Notes under the pieces: generated by a model
Seen by the model: only the letters and a program-made list of their open reading frames with translations
Database searches by the model: none
Told to the model about the DNA's origin: nothing
Part shown: positions 1-7,749 of the stretch, piece by piece
Position numbering within the stretch: the first letter of the stretch is position 1
How the letters are laid out: each line of letters starts with the position of its first letter
From: Bdellovibrionales bacterium
Lineage (GTDB): Bacteria; Myxococcota; XYA12-FULL-58-9; SYDY01
Direction: 5' to 3'
Assembly: GCA_005801425.1 (NCBI GenBank)
Contig: SYDY01000035.1
Location: 1 to 19,085 of the forward strand
Length of the DNA stretch: 19,085 nt
Position numbers and translations under genes: made by a program

Positions 1-1
1 A

Positions 2-661
2 AGCCCCTATGATTCAAGTGCAGCCTCGTTGTCAGCAAACAATTTGAACCCTGCCAACAAATACTTTGTGCGTGTATATCCTGTGGGCAATCCTATCGCG
101 CCGTATTCGGTCTACGGCAGCATGGGGCAATATGATCTCACCGGCACGTATACCGATGCGCCCATTGTGATTTACCAAGAAACCATGGCGGCTTTCCCTA
201 AGGGTTGGACCGTGAATCGTGCGGGAAATGTATGGACCTACGGAAGCCCTTCTTCAATGTTTGATCCGAAGGGTTTTAGGGTGGTTGGCAACAATCTTAT
301 GGGGTCAGGCCTGTATCCAGAACCCATTGTAGGCAGCGATCAGTTGATTGCAAAAAAGTTTTCGACGGTGGGATTTACATCGGTGGATGTCACGTTCGAT
401 CGCTATTTGGGTGTGGCTTTCGATGACGTTGTCACCGTCCATGCATGCGATACGGCTGGTTGCGCTCTTCTGTGGCAGAATAACGGACTTCTCACAGACA
501 CGGCATGGCAACCCATCAGCTATACACTCCCCCCAGGGAAACTTGGACAAACCAACGTTCAAATCCGATTTGGCATTGGGCCTACGATAAAACCGAGCAC
601 CGGTTCAAACGCGAGTATTGGGTGGAACATTAAAAACTTCATCGTCACGGGCAAAAAGTAA
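2..661 (+). CDS. C-terminal part of a secreted metalloprotease-like protein (5' end outside window)
   Basis: The reading frame is open to the left edge, so this is the 3' end of a longer gene; an internal TTG at 29 is not a credible start. About 219 residues are visible. The first part contains YSVYGSMGQYDLTGTY, which resembles the 'YG..GqY...G' segment that follows the catalytic domain in many secreted bacterial zinc metalloproteases. The rest is a beta-rich module ending in IGWNIKNFIVTG, like the jelly-roll (MAM/proprotein-convertase-like) modules at the ends of secreted peptidases. The catalytic domain (expected HExxH) would lie upstream of the window. Two cysteines close together (HACDTAGC) could form a disulfide, consistent with export. 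The gene is separated by 57 bases from gcvT and is probably functionally unrelated to it. The protease assignment is inferred from terminal modules alone; another secreted multidomain protein is possible. Confidence 0.6.
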   Translation, partial: SPYDSSAASLSANNLNPANKYFVRVYPVGNPIAPYSVYGSMGQYDLTGTYTDAPIVIYQETMAAFPKGWTVNRAGNVWTYGSPSSMFDPKGFRVVGNNLMGSGLYPEPIVGSDQLIAKKFSTVGFTSVDVTFDRYLGVAFDDVVTVHACDTAGCALLWQNNGLLTDTAWQPISYTLPPGKLGQTNVQIRFGIGPTIKPSTGSNASIGWNIKNFIVTGKK

Positions 662-677
662 TCGGCGGATGGGGGCG

Positions 678-692
678 GATGGTGACACCATC
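678..692. promoter_or_regulatory. Perfect dyad GATGGTG-A-CACCATC upstream of gcvT
   Basis: A 7-base perfect inverted repeat around a central A lies 27 bases before the gcvT start and 17 bases after the preceding stop codon. As RNA it could form a short hairpin (GATGG/CCATC with a 5-base loop), but no T-tract follows, so a strong intrinsic terminator is unlikely. As DNA it could be an operator. There is no experimental or family evidence for either role. Confidence 0.25.
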
Positions 693-718
693 GGCGCGAT
701 CGCATAAATGACTTTCCC

Positions 719-1825
719 ATGACAACACGTCGTACCCCGTTGTACGCGCTGCAAGCATCGCGCGGCGCCAAATTCGTTCCATTTGCCGGTTGGGAGCTTC
801 CCGTTCAATTTTCAGGACTCGTGGCTGAGCACAAGGCTGTGCGCGAGGCTGCGGGATTGTTTGACGTTTCGCACATGGGTGAAGTGCGCATCAGCGGTCC
901 TGATGCATTGCCTGCTGTAGAAATGCTTGTCACCAATGAAGTGGCACGCTTAGAAGACGGCAAGGCATTGTACACCGTGATGTGTGTTGGCAACGGTGGC
1001 ATCGTTGACGATTTGATCATCTATCGTGAAAGCGCCCACAGTTATTTCTTGTGCATCAATGCCGGACGGCGCGAAGCCGACGTCGCCCACATGGCAGCCA
1101 TATGCAAAAAATATGATGTCACCTTTGAAGATCTCTCTGAGAACTATGCGCAACTTGCACTTCAAGGCCCCAAAGCGAAAGCGATTTTGCAGAAATTGAC
1201 CGAAGATGCTGCCTTGGCTGATCTTGGTGCGTTTTCCTGGAAAGACGGAACCGTTGCGGGCATTCATGTACGTGTGGCGCAAACCGGCTACACCGGTGAA
1301 CATGGCTATGAATTGTATGTGGCACCTGCCCAAGCGTCGGCTTTGTGGCAGGCGATTGTCGATGCAGGCGTACCCTACGGTTTGCTCGAATGTGGTCTTG
1401 GCGCACGCGATACGCTTCGGCTTGAAGTGAAATATCCGCTGTATGGCAACGATATTGATCTCGAACACAACGCCTATGAAGCGGGTTTGGGCTGGGTGGT
1501 CAAACTGAATAAAAAGCATGATTTTATTGGCAAAGAAGCACTTGTTGCCATCAAGGCGGCGGGGCCTGCACGCAAATGGGTGGGCATTGAAATGCTCGAA
1601 AAAAGTGGTGCACCACGCCACGGCTATGCCATTTACGACGGCGACCGCGAAGTGGGTGTGGTTACAAGCGGAACCCACAGCCCATCGCTTGGCAAACCCA
1701 TCGCAGTTGGCTATGTCCCTTCGGAGATGGCTGCGGTTGGAACGCCGTTGTTCATCGATATTCGCGGAAAACGTGTCGCTGCACACATTGTTAAAACGCC
1801 TTTTTACGTACGAGGTGAATCATGA
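719..1825 (+). CDS. gcvT: Aminomethyltransferase, glycine cleavage system T protein
   Basis: This 368-residue protein is the usual GcvT size. It transfers the methylene group from the aminomethyl-lipoyl arm of GcvH to tetrahydrofolate, releasing ammonia, in the cytoplasm. Family signatures are present: FAGWELPVQF near residue 22, GLFDVSHMGE at 46-55, GGIVDDLI with the conserved folate-site Asp near residue 97, QTGYTGEHGYE in the middle, and the C-terminal TSGTHSPSLGKPIAVGYV. The ATG at 719 matches the start of relatives, although no clear Shine-Dalgarno precedes it. A four-codon mini-ORF starting at 708 ends in a TGA that overlaps this ATG, so coupling is conceivable. The stop overlaps the gcvH start by 4 bases (ATGA), indicating a translationally coupled pair. 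No glycine riboswitch could fit in the 57-base upstream gap. Confidence 0.97.
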   Translation: MTTRRTPLYALQASRGAKFVPFAGWELPVQFSGLVAEHKAVREAAGLFDVSHMGEVRISGPDALPAVEMLVTNEVARLEDGKALYTVMCVGNGGIVDDLIIYRESAHSYFLCINAGRREADVAHMAAICKKYDVTFEDLSENYAQLALQGPKAKAILQKLTEDAALADLGAFSWKDGTVAGIHVRVAQTGYTGEHGYELYVAPAQASALWQAIVDAGVPYGLLECGLGARDTLRLEVKYPLYGNDIDLEHNAYEAGLGWVVKLNKKHDFIGKEALVAIKAAGPARKWVGIEMLEKSGAPRHGYAIYDGDREVGVVTSGTHSPSLGKPIAVGYVPSEMAAVGTPLFIDIRGKRVAAHIVKTPFYVRGES

Positions 1826-2199
1826 GCCTTCCCCAAGATCTGAAATACAGCAAAGAACACGAATGGGTGCGCATGGCCGGCGACGTGGCCACCATTGGTA
1901 TTACCGATCATGCCCAAGATGCGCTTGGGGATGTGGTGTTTGTGGAATTGCCCGAAGTGGGTTCGCATGTGGTAGCAGGGGCGTCGTGCGGTAGCATCGA
2001 ATCGGTGAAAGCCGTGTCCGACTTGTACGCGCCAGTGAGCGGCGAAGTGCTTGAAGTGAACGATACACTCACCGATTCGCCCGAAACGCTGAACAGCGAT
2101 CCCTACAAAGCAGGCTGGATCCTCAAAGTGCGTTTGGCGAACAAAGCCGATCTTGATGCGCTTCTTGACGCAGCAGGGTACCAAGCTCATTTGGGTTAA
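1822..2199 (+). CDS. gcvH: Glycine cleavage system H protein (lipoyl carrier)
   Basis: This 125-residue protein is the lipoyl carrier that shuttles the aminomethyl group from the P protein to GcvT and then to the lipoamide dehydrogenase. The N-terminus has the family's 'Y...HEWV' pattern (YSKEHEWVRM), followed by GITDHAQDALGDVVFVELPEVG. The lipoylation site is Lys63 in GSIESVKAVSD, with the downstream YAPVSGEVLEVN and the C-terminal YKAGWILKV also conserved. Its ATG lies inside the end of gcvT (4-base overlap). In many genomes gcvPA/gcvPB or gcvP follows directly. Here the stop is only 2 bases from the end of a large convergent gene, so the P protein must be encoded elsewhere, upstream of this window or at another locus. 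Confidence 0.97.
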   Translation: MSLPQDLKYSKEHEWVRMAGDVATIGITDHAQDALGDVVFVELPEVGSHVVAGASCGSIESVKAVSDLYAPVSGEVLEVNDTLTDSPETLNSDPYKAGWILKVRLANKADLDALLDAAGYQAHLG

Positions 2200-2201
2200 A
2201 T

Positions 2202-5200
2202 TCACGCAGGCGTGGCAATGGCATCTTGATGCAACGCTTCAACCATCTTCCAAAGATTCTCATTTTCAGGTTTGCTGAGATAGCCGCACCATGCCTGGTT
2301 GAATATCTCTTTTGTGACCACCAAAACGCCTCGTTCCATGGCGAGATCCATGGCGGCACGGGGAATATCCACCAGAAGTTGTCGTGTGATCATGAATTGG
2401 TGTGAGGCACAAAGTTTGCTGACAAAACTTGTGATGGCTTGATTGTCAAATGACATTTCGGGACCGGGTGTATTGATCACCACCATGGCGAGCAGCAGGG
2501 CGATATGGGTATGAATGTGCTGGGGATTGTCGTGTTTGTATTCCAAATGTGTAGGCAACGCGACGCCTCTAAACGTACGCATATCGCGGATACTCGGGGC
2601 CACTTTGCTTCCGTCATTGGTGGATGCAATCAAGACGCTGCACCATGGGATCGGATTTTCGATGTCGTGATGGCGCGCGGGTCGATAGGCACGCGCCTGA
2701 AATGTTTTTGCGATATCATCTTGCATTTCTTGTGAAACTTCATCGAAATTCTCAAAAAATACACCACCCCCATTGCTGTCTTGGGCAAGGCTTATGCCTG
2801 AGACGTTTCGTGTGAATTGGGATTGGGGAGGCTTGGCTTTGTTGGGTTTGTGAACGCCATAAAAGTCTGCAAGCATGAGTCCGCCATCAATGGTTGCTGA
2901 GACCCATGGGCCGGGTGATTTGAGCCTATGGGGACGGGCGTTGAAGATCTCCAAGTTGGCTTGATGCTTGAGCCTGTAGTAGCCCCAGGTTGCAGCGCCG
3001 GCCAGTGCAGCGACGCTTGTGGTAAAGACGCTGCCCTCTGCCACGTAGGCTTGCTTTTCATGCACAGAGGCTTCGGCCCAGTAAGGGGGACGCGTGGCCA
3101 GACTGTGATCGTTGAACGTCGAATAATCTGTGATTTCACCGATGATACTTGAAAGGGTACTTCCGATAGCAAGGGTGCCCGTGATCCCTGTGGCAACCAT
3201 CCCTACGGCGCTCATGGGATTTTGCCACACCCAATCTTGCAAGCCTTTTAATCCCTCGCGTGTTTTAGGCTCTGTGGTTCTTATTTCAGCACGGATCGAT
3301 CGGGTTTGGGTTGGCCAGAGATACACGCCAGGGCAGGTCACTCCGAGTGTTTCAAGCCGTTGTGCGATGTCACGATCGATGGATGTGCCCACCGTGGATT
3401 TTCCGACGCCGTATGTGGCGATGGGTGCCGTCGTGTTGGATGGATTGGATCTTAGATTATCGTCTTCAAGACACAAAAACAGGCTTGGCGGTGTTTCATA
3501 GGTGAGATCGCCAGATGCAATGGCTTTGGCGTAGCGGGCAAAGCGTTCTGTAAAAAGACGTATGGGCGTACTTAATTGGTGAAGCGCATCCGTACGACCA
3601 AGCAAATGCAAATAAGGCGATTGTTTCTCGATCTCTTTGACATCGGGAACAATACTTTTAAGATTATCAAAGAGTGTGGTGTCGTTGGGGCGGCCTGGAT
3701 GCTCTAAGAGAATGTGGAGGCCATGGGTTCGATCAAATAGTTTATACAGTTCTGTTTTGGCTTTGTGATCGCGGGCATCGCTGTCGTTCTCGTTGTCGGC
3801 TTGGTCTGTGCCGTAGGGCCCAGGCGGTATGTTTTGAAGAGGGCTTCGAAAATCCGTGGTGTCGTATGTTTGGATATTTTTGTTTTGGACGTGCGTTGTT
3901 CGGGACTCTTCTGCATGAAGTGCAGCGAATTGACTGATTTCAATCGCTATTTTGTGGGTGTTCCATATCCTATCAAGCGCTTCTGGGGTTTTTTGACCCT
4001 CAAGATCATCCAAGACACGCAGCGTTGACGTGTCAATAAAATATCGGTGTTCGTCAATTCTAATTTTTTCGAACCAGGCAAGGATGAGCGTATGGGGCAA
4101 ATCGCTTTGGGAACCATGGGCACGCAACTGTTCATTGATGCTGTTGCATGCGCGAATTCGTTGATTTTCAACCTGAAGATCCAAGGTTGGGATAGGAAGG
4201 TAATGGATCTGACATCGTCCGCTTTGTGCTTCGCGTGGGGTGAGTTTTGCGTTGCCTTGCGCATCAACGTGCACGCTTCGGATCAAAAACGGATGGTGCG
4301 GTTTCATGCCGTCAGGGGTTGAAAGTTTGCCGCTGGTGGAGAGTGTATCCACTTTGGCTCTTTCGTCCGCGGACATGCTCTTCGGAAGTACCACGCCGAC
4401 TGCGCTGAGGGCTTCTTTGGGATTGCGCATGTGCACGGCCGCTGAACGTGCATCAAGCGGATCTTCGGTGGAAGGAACCAATGAACCGGCATCGTCTTTG
4501 CGTGCATCGTGAATTTGAATTCCAGGTTCACGAATGATGCGTTCCAGGCGATCCAGAGGGCTTTGGATCATCTGTTGCTGGATCATTTCTGCGGCGGTGC
4601 GCATGGAATTCATGTTGAGCATCAGCATGAAGATCAAAGATTCAAAGGGGGGACCGTGGCGCAGTGTGCTTGACACACGCTCGGTGTACGAGAGTTCAAA
4701 GGCTTCGTGCGCGGCGTCGGTTGTGGCCACGCTGCTTGGGTAAAATGGATGCGTGATCACCGCCATGAGCATGGTGCCCAACACGGATTGTGAAAGCGCT
4801 ACGATTTTATCAGGCAGTATTTTTTGTGTGCGGACGGCTTTTTCAAGATCAGCTTTCAACGCGTCTGTTTCTTCGCATGTGAGTGCGCGTGTTTTTCCTG
4901 TGCGCCCAAGTGCCATGCCTAGCAATTCACGATCAAGTCCTCGTGTAACAATCGCATTGCGTAAGTGTGCCATGGCGCAGTCGATCAACACATCGGCTTG
5001 CGATCCTGCTGATCCTGCGATCACCCATATATCGAGTTTTGTGGCTTGCGTTTTTCCTGTTTTGAGCCACGTTTCAAGGCCATCGACGAACCGTTCCACG
5101 CGCGTGGCAAGATTGCGCGAAAAATCATCCAAGCCGACCACGGGGCCGTAGTGCGCATCCACCGCATTGTTAACGCGTGTAATGAACGACGCGCGCAGGG

Positions 5201-5438
5201 CTTGCATCTCGATCACGCAATCGGAGGGGGGGACTGGCGAAGGGCGTTTTGAGCTGGCCTGCAAATGGGATGATGTGAAACGTTTATCGTCGTCATGTTC
5301 TGTTCGCCAGTCGAACGCGTCGGCTGTTGGCGTGCTTTTTACCTGTACGGGTGTGCACGGTTCACTATCGAATTCTGTGGATGCTTGGCGTGATATGATA
5401 TCTTCCCCAGCCAGGGGGCGGTATTCAAAGGCGCTCAT
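2202..5438 (-). CDS. Large membrane AAA+ protein with LonB-like layout, no protease domain
   Basis: 1078 residues. The first ~100 residues are Ser/Thr/Pro-rich; residues ~100-660 are not recognised. A Walker A (ATYGVGKST, Lys680) follows, with Ala where the first Gly of GxxxxGKS is expected. Two hydrophobic segments (about 742-765 and 804-821) lie between it and a Walker B-like stretch GGGVFFENFDEVSQEMQ near 890-907 (Asp899/Glu900), then a sensor-1-like LIASTND (Asn941) and a helical lid to the C-terminus. Two membrane helices inserted between Walker A and B are the hallmark of archaeal LonB, where the text after Walker B (GVLFIDE...MQ) is also similar. LonB continues into a Ser-Lys protease domain; here the protein ends after the lid. 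It is probably a membrane-tethered ATPase or remodeller. The acidic pair sits slightly displaced from the canonical Walker B position, so ATP hydrolysis is uncertain. It is third in a same-strand block after the glycosyltransferase (66-base gap). Confidence 0.72.
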   Translation of the reverse strand: MSAFEYRPLAGEDIISRQASTEFDSEPCTPVQVKSTPTADAFDWRTEHDDDKRFTSSHLQASSKRPSPVPPSDCVIEMQALRASFITRVNNAVDAHYGPVVGLDDFSRNLATRVERFVDGLETWLKTGKTQATKLDIWVIAGSAGSQADVLIDCAMAHLRNAIVTRGLDRELLGMALGRTGKTRALTCEETDALKADLEKAVRTQKILPDKIVALSQSVLGTMLMAVITHPFYPSSVATTDAAHEAFELSYTERVSSTLRHGPPFESLIFMLMLNMNSMRTAAEMIQQQMIQSPLDRLERIIREPGIQIHDARKDDAGSLVPSTEDPLDARSAAVHMRNPKEALSAVGVVLPKSMSADERAKVDTLSTSGKLSTPDGMKPHHPFLIRSVHVDAQGNAKLTPREAQSGRCQIHYLPIPTLDLQVENQRIRACNSINEQLRAHGSQSDLPHTLILAWFEKIRIDEHRYFIDTSTLRVLDDLEGQKTPEALDRIWNTHKIAIEISQFAALHAEESRTTHVQNKNIQTYDTTDFRSPLQNIPPGPYGTDQADNENDSDARDHKAKTELYKLFDRTHGLHILLEHPGRPNDTTLFDNLKSIVPDVKEIEKQSPYLHLLGRTDALHQLSTPIRLFTERFARYAKAIASGDLTYETPPSLFLCLEDDNLRSNPSNTTAPIATYGVGKSTVGTSIDRDIAQRLETLGVTCPGVYLWPTQTRSIRAEIRTTEPKTREGLKGLQDWVWQNPMSAVGMVATGITGTLAIGSTLSSIIGEITDYSTFNDHSLATRPPYWAEASVHEKQAYVAEGSVFTTSVAALAGAATWGYYRLKHQANLEIFNARPHRLKSPGPWVSATIDGGLMLADFYGVHKPNKAKPPQSQFTRNVSGISLAQDSNGGGVFFENFDEVSQEMQDDIAKTFQARAYRPARHHDIENPIPWCSVLIASTNDGSKVAPSIRDMRTFRGVALPTHLEYKHDNPQHIHTHIALLLAMVVINTPGPEMSFDNQAITSFVSKLCASHQFMITRQLLVDIPRAAMDLAMERGVLVVTKEIFNQAWCGYLSKPENENLWKMVEALHQDAIATPA

Positions 5439-5504
5439 GGGCCTAGGCTACAAACATTATGCGTGATTTTCGGGGTCCAAACGATTGTCTGCGATGAATA
5501 TTTA

Positions 5505-7682
5505 TTATACGCGACCCCCTACAGATCTTTTTCTTACATCTACTTTGCGTTTGTACTCTTCCGGACAATGCTCGTCATATGCAGCACGCAGCGCATCGCC
5601 GTATTCTTGCACGTATTGCGCCTGACGCGCCTCCATGTCTTTCGTAAAATGCGCACGAAGTCCCATGCGCAATCGCGTGAGGTATGGCACTTCGTCAGAT
5701 TTTTCTGGCGCACGGGTGAGGTTCTCAACTTGTTTGACGAGTGCTTCAGGGCTTGTACAGTGCCATTCGGGATGCCCCACTTCAGCACAAAGCGAGGCGC
5801 CTATATGCGCAGCGTGCCGACCCCGATCTTCGTCAGGACGATGGTAAGAAAGCACGGGTAAGCCCATAAACAAGGCATCGCCTTCGGTGGTTGTGTCGGC
5901 ATAGGGAACAGGCGAAAGGACGATATCTGTGATGTTGAATCGTTTGAGGTAGGTGGGCAGGTCGGGTGCAAATTCATGAAAGGAGAGATGCTTTTCAACA
6001 TCTTTGCTGGGCCATCCGAGCTCCTCGGCAAACATTTTGATGACATAATTTTTGTATTCGTCAGCACCGTTTTGAGGCAAACGCATTCGCAGAATGCCCA
6101 TTTGACGTCCTTCTTGTCCGTCAAATCGCTTAAAGAGAGGGGCCCACGCGTGCACACAGGCACGGGTCATCTTCTCGGGTTTCCCCATAAAACCAAAATG
6201 GATCTTCCCTTTGTATTTTTCGACACCTGAAAACATGGGTGGCTGTTTGAGTGCGGTGATGCTTGGATCTAATTTCCATGGACTGTATGCCCAGCCGCCA
6301 TGTTCGAGCCGAATCAATCTTTCGGTGTTGAGCGCATCGGCACCTTCGGCAGAGGGATCGGCACGTTCGTCGGTGATGCGCAAGACGACGTCGTGTCCAG
6401 GATGGGCGCGCAACCCGGAACTGTGGGCACTTCCAAGGCCCGAAACCAACACTGGCGCGGGTCTGTCGGTGAGTCCTGTGGTTTTCACATCGGGCATATG
6501 AGGATCCAGGTGGATCACAATATCGGCTTGGACATCCCTACGCAGGTATTGCTGCATTTCTGCGCGACTTAGTTTGGAGAGATCTTTGTGTGGAAGTGAG
6601 GGCGCAAGAAGATGTCCAGGTTCAGGATAATAATCGTCTCCAACACACAACGACGTGACGCCAAGGCTCAATTGCATATCACCGCGTTGATTTAAGCCAT
6701 CAAGGAGAGGGGTGAGAAAACGGGGTAGGACGCCATCGCCATTGGCACCGACCAAGACAACAACACGCAGGGGGCCCGGCGTACGGTCTTTTGCCATTGC
6801 GACAGAAGCCACTTTTTCCGTGAGGCGCGGCATGGATGCAACGCTTGCTTCGACAATGCCTGCCACCTGAGGGGCTGAAAGTGCATCGGTATAGAGTACC
6901 CCTGATGCCAGCACCGACAGCGCTTCGGTGAGTTGCACGCTATCAGCTGCCGGATGTCTTGCCTCGGATGCGGCGCTTTTGGCACCCATCCATGCAGCTA
7001 CAACACACCCCCAATTGGAACCGTAGCTCATCTCTCCGCCGATGGCAGAATACCAGAAATGCGATGCGCTCGTTTTTCCCCACAGGTCCTCCTGCAATGG
7101 GATCTGTTTGATGACAGCAGGGGGTAGGGGCGGCTTTCCTTCTTTTGCGCGCATTTCAAGGACTTCAGCCCGCAACCCATCGGCCCTGTGTACGAACACA
7201 CTGTAGAAAGGATTGATCTGCGCAAGATCTTCGGCGTAGGCCAACATCGCGGTACGAGTATTGGCAGTGGATCCTGCCCAATTTGGAACCGCACCGAACC
7301 TGTGGGCATGCTCAGAACATTTTTTTGCGCGCGATGCATCCAACGCCACTTTAGGGCATGAAAGCGTTAGTGCATCCCATTCTTTGGATTTCAATTCAGG
7401 AACCCGTGTGGCGGGCCCATCCGTCTTGCTGTCTTCTGGATGTGCCAATGCTTCATGCAACGCATGACCGCTGAAGCGATCCTGTGTGCCATAGGCTTCG
7501 GCAGCGCGAACAACCCAGTCCAAGAGTTCGACGTCTCGGGTCGCACAAGCTGTCGCGATACCACGGGATACCGTTTCGGCGGTTCGTGGATCGGGCCAGG
7601 ACCGTTCGTTCACTCGCAAGAGGAGGGCGTTGGCACGTGTGATAAGACTTGAATCACGGGTGGGGGGAGGTGCAGAAGCCAT
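5505..7682 (-). CDS. GT41-type (OGT/SPINDLY-like) glycosyltransferase
   Basis: 725 residues. The C-terminal ~400 residues read as the catalytic half of family GT41, which transfers sugars (GlcNAc or fucose in the known members) onto Ser/Thr of proteins in the cytoplasm. Evidence, in order: LRVVVLVGANG near 300 (counterpart of LRVGYVSSDF); 'DIVIHLD...TTGLTDRPAPVLVSGLGSAHSSGL' around 385-424, matching the OGT segment with RPAPIQ...GYPGTSG; FGFMGKPEKMT with Lys504 at the position of the nucleotide-binding Lys of OGT; and DTTTEGDALFMGLPVL from Asp596, matching the family's 'TTT..alwmGvPv' motif. The His-rich loop after the first motif (GNHPTSH in OGT) is not preserved. The N-terminal ~280 residues are helical but show no recognisable TPR repeats, unlike classical members. 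It sits between an orphan protein and the LonB-like ATPase, same strand, gaps of 67 and 66 bases. Family placement is good; substrate unknown. Confidence 0.78.
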   Translation of the reverse strand: MASAPPPTRDSSLITRANALLLRVNERSWPDPRTAETVSRGIATACATRDVELLDWVVRAAEAYGTQDRFSGHALHEALAHPEDSKTDGPATRVPELKSKEWDALTLSCPKVALDASRAKKCSEHAHRFGAVPNWAGSTANTRTAMLAYAEDLAQINPFYSVFVHRADGLRAEVLEMRAKEGKPPLPPAVIKQIPLQEDLWGKTSASHFWYSAIGGEMSYGSNWGCVVAAWMGAKSAASEARHPAADSVQLTEALSVLASGVLYTDALSAPQVAGIVEASVASMPRLTEKVASVAMAKDRTPGPLRVVVLVGANGDGVLPRFLTPLLDGLNQRGDMQLSLGVTSLCVGDDYYPEPGHLLAPSLPHKDLSKLSRAEMQQYLRRDVQADIVIHLDPHMPDVKTTGLTDRPAPVLVSGLGSAHSSGLRAHPGHDVVLRITDERADPSAEGADALNTERLIRLEHGGWAYSPWKLDPSITALKQPPMFSGVEKYKGKIHFGFMGKPEKMTRACVHAWAPLFKRFDGQEGRQMGILRMRLPQNGADEYKNYVIKMFAEELGWPSKDVEKHLSFHEFAPDLPTYLKRFNITDIVLSPVPYADTTTEGDALFMGLPVLSYHRPDEDRGRHAAHIGASLCAEVGHPEWHCTSPEALVKQVENLTRAPEKSDEVPYLTRLRMGLRAHFTKDMEARQAQYVQEYGDALRAAYDEHCPEEYKRKVDVRKRSVGGRV

Positions 7683-7749
7683 CCCGAAATACTACAGCGA
7701 TTTTTAATAAAATCTCGAATTAATTGATCAGCGTTTCATTGGGGGTAAT

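Noticed and set aside
696-703. GCGATCGC octamer resembling the cyanobacterial HIP1 motif
   Set aside because: I saw no enrichment elsewhere in the window, and the gene content does not suggest a cyanobacterium.
662-718. Glycine riboswitch upstream of gcvT
   Set aside because: The gap is only 57 bases, too short for a glycine aptamer, and the conserved purine-rich core is absent.
950-1786. 278-codon minus-strand frame opposite gcvT
   Set aside because: gcvT is unambiguous here; the antisense product is Phe/Cys/Arg-rich and resembles nothing.
5504-5509. Exact TATAAT on the minus strand at the end of the GT41 gene
   Set aside because: No acceptable -35 at 16-18 bases; an internal promoter is possible but not supported.
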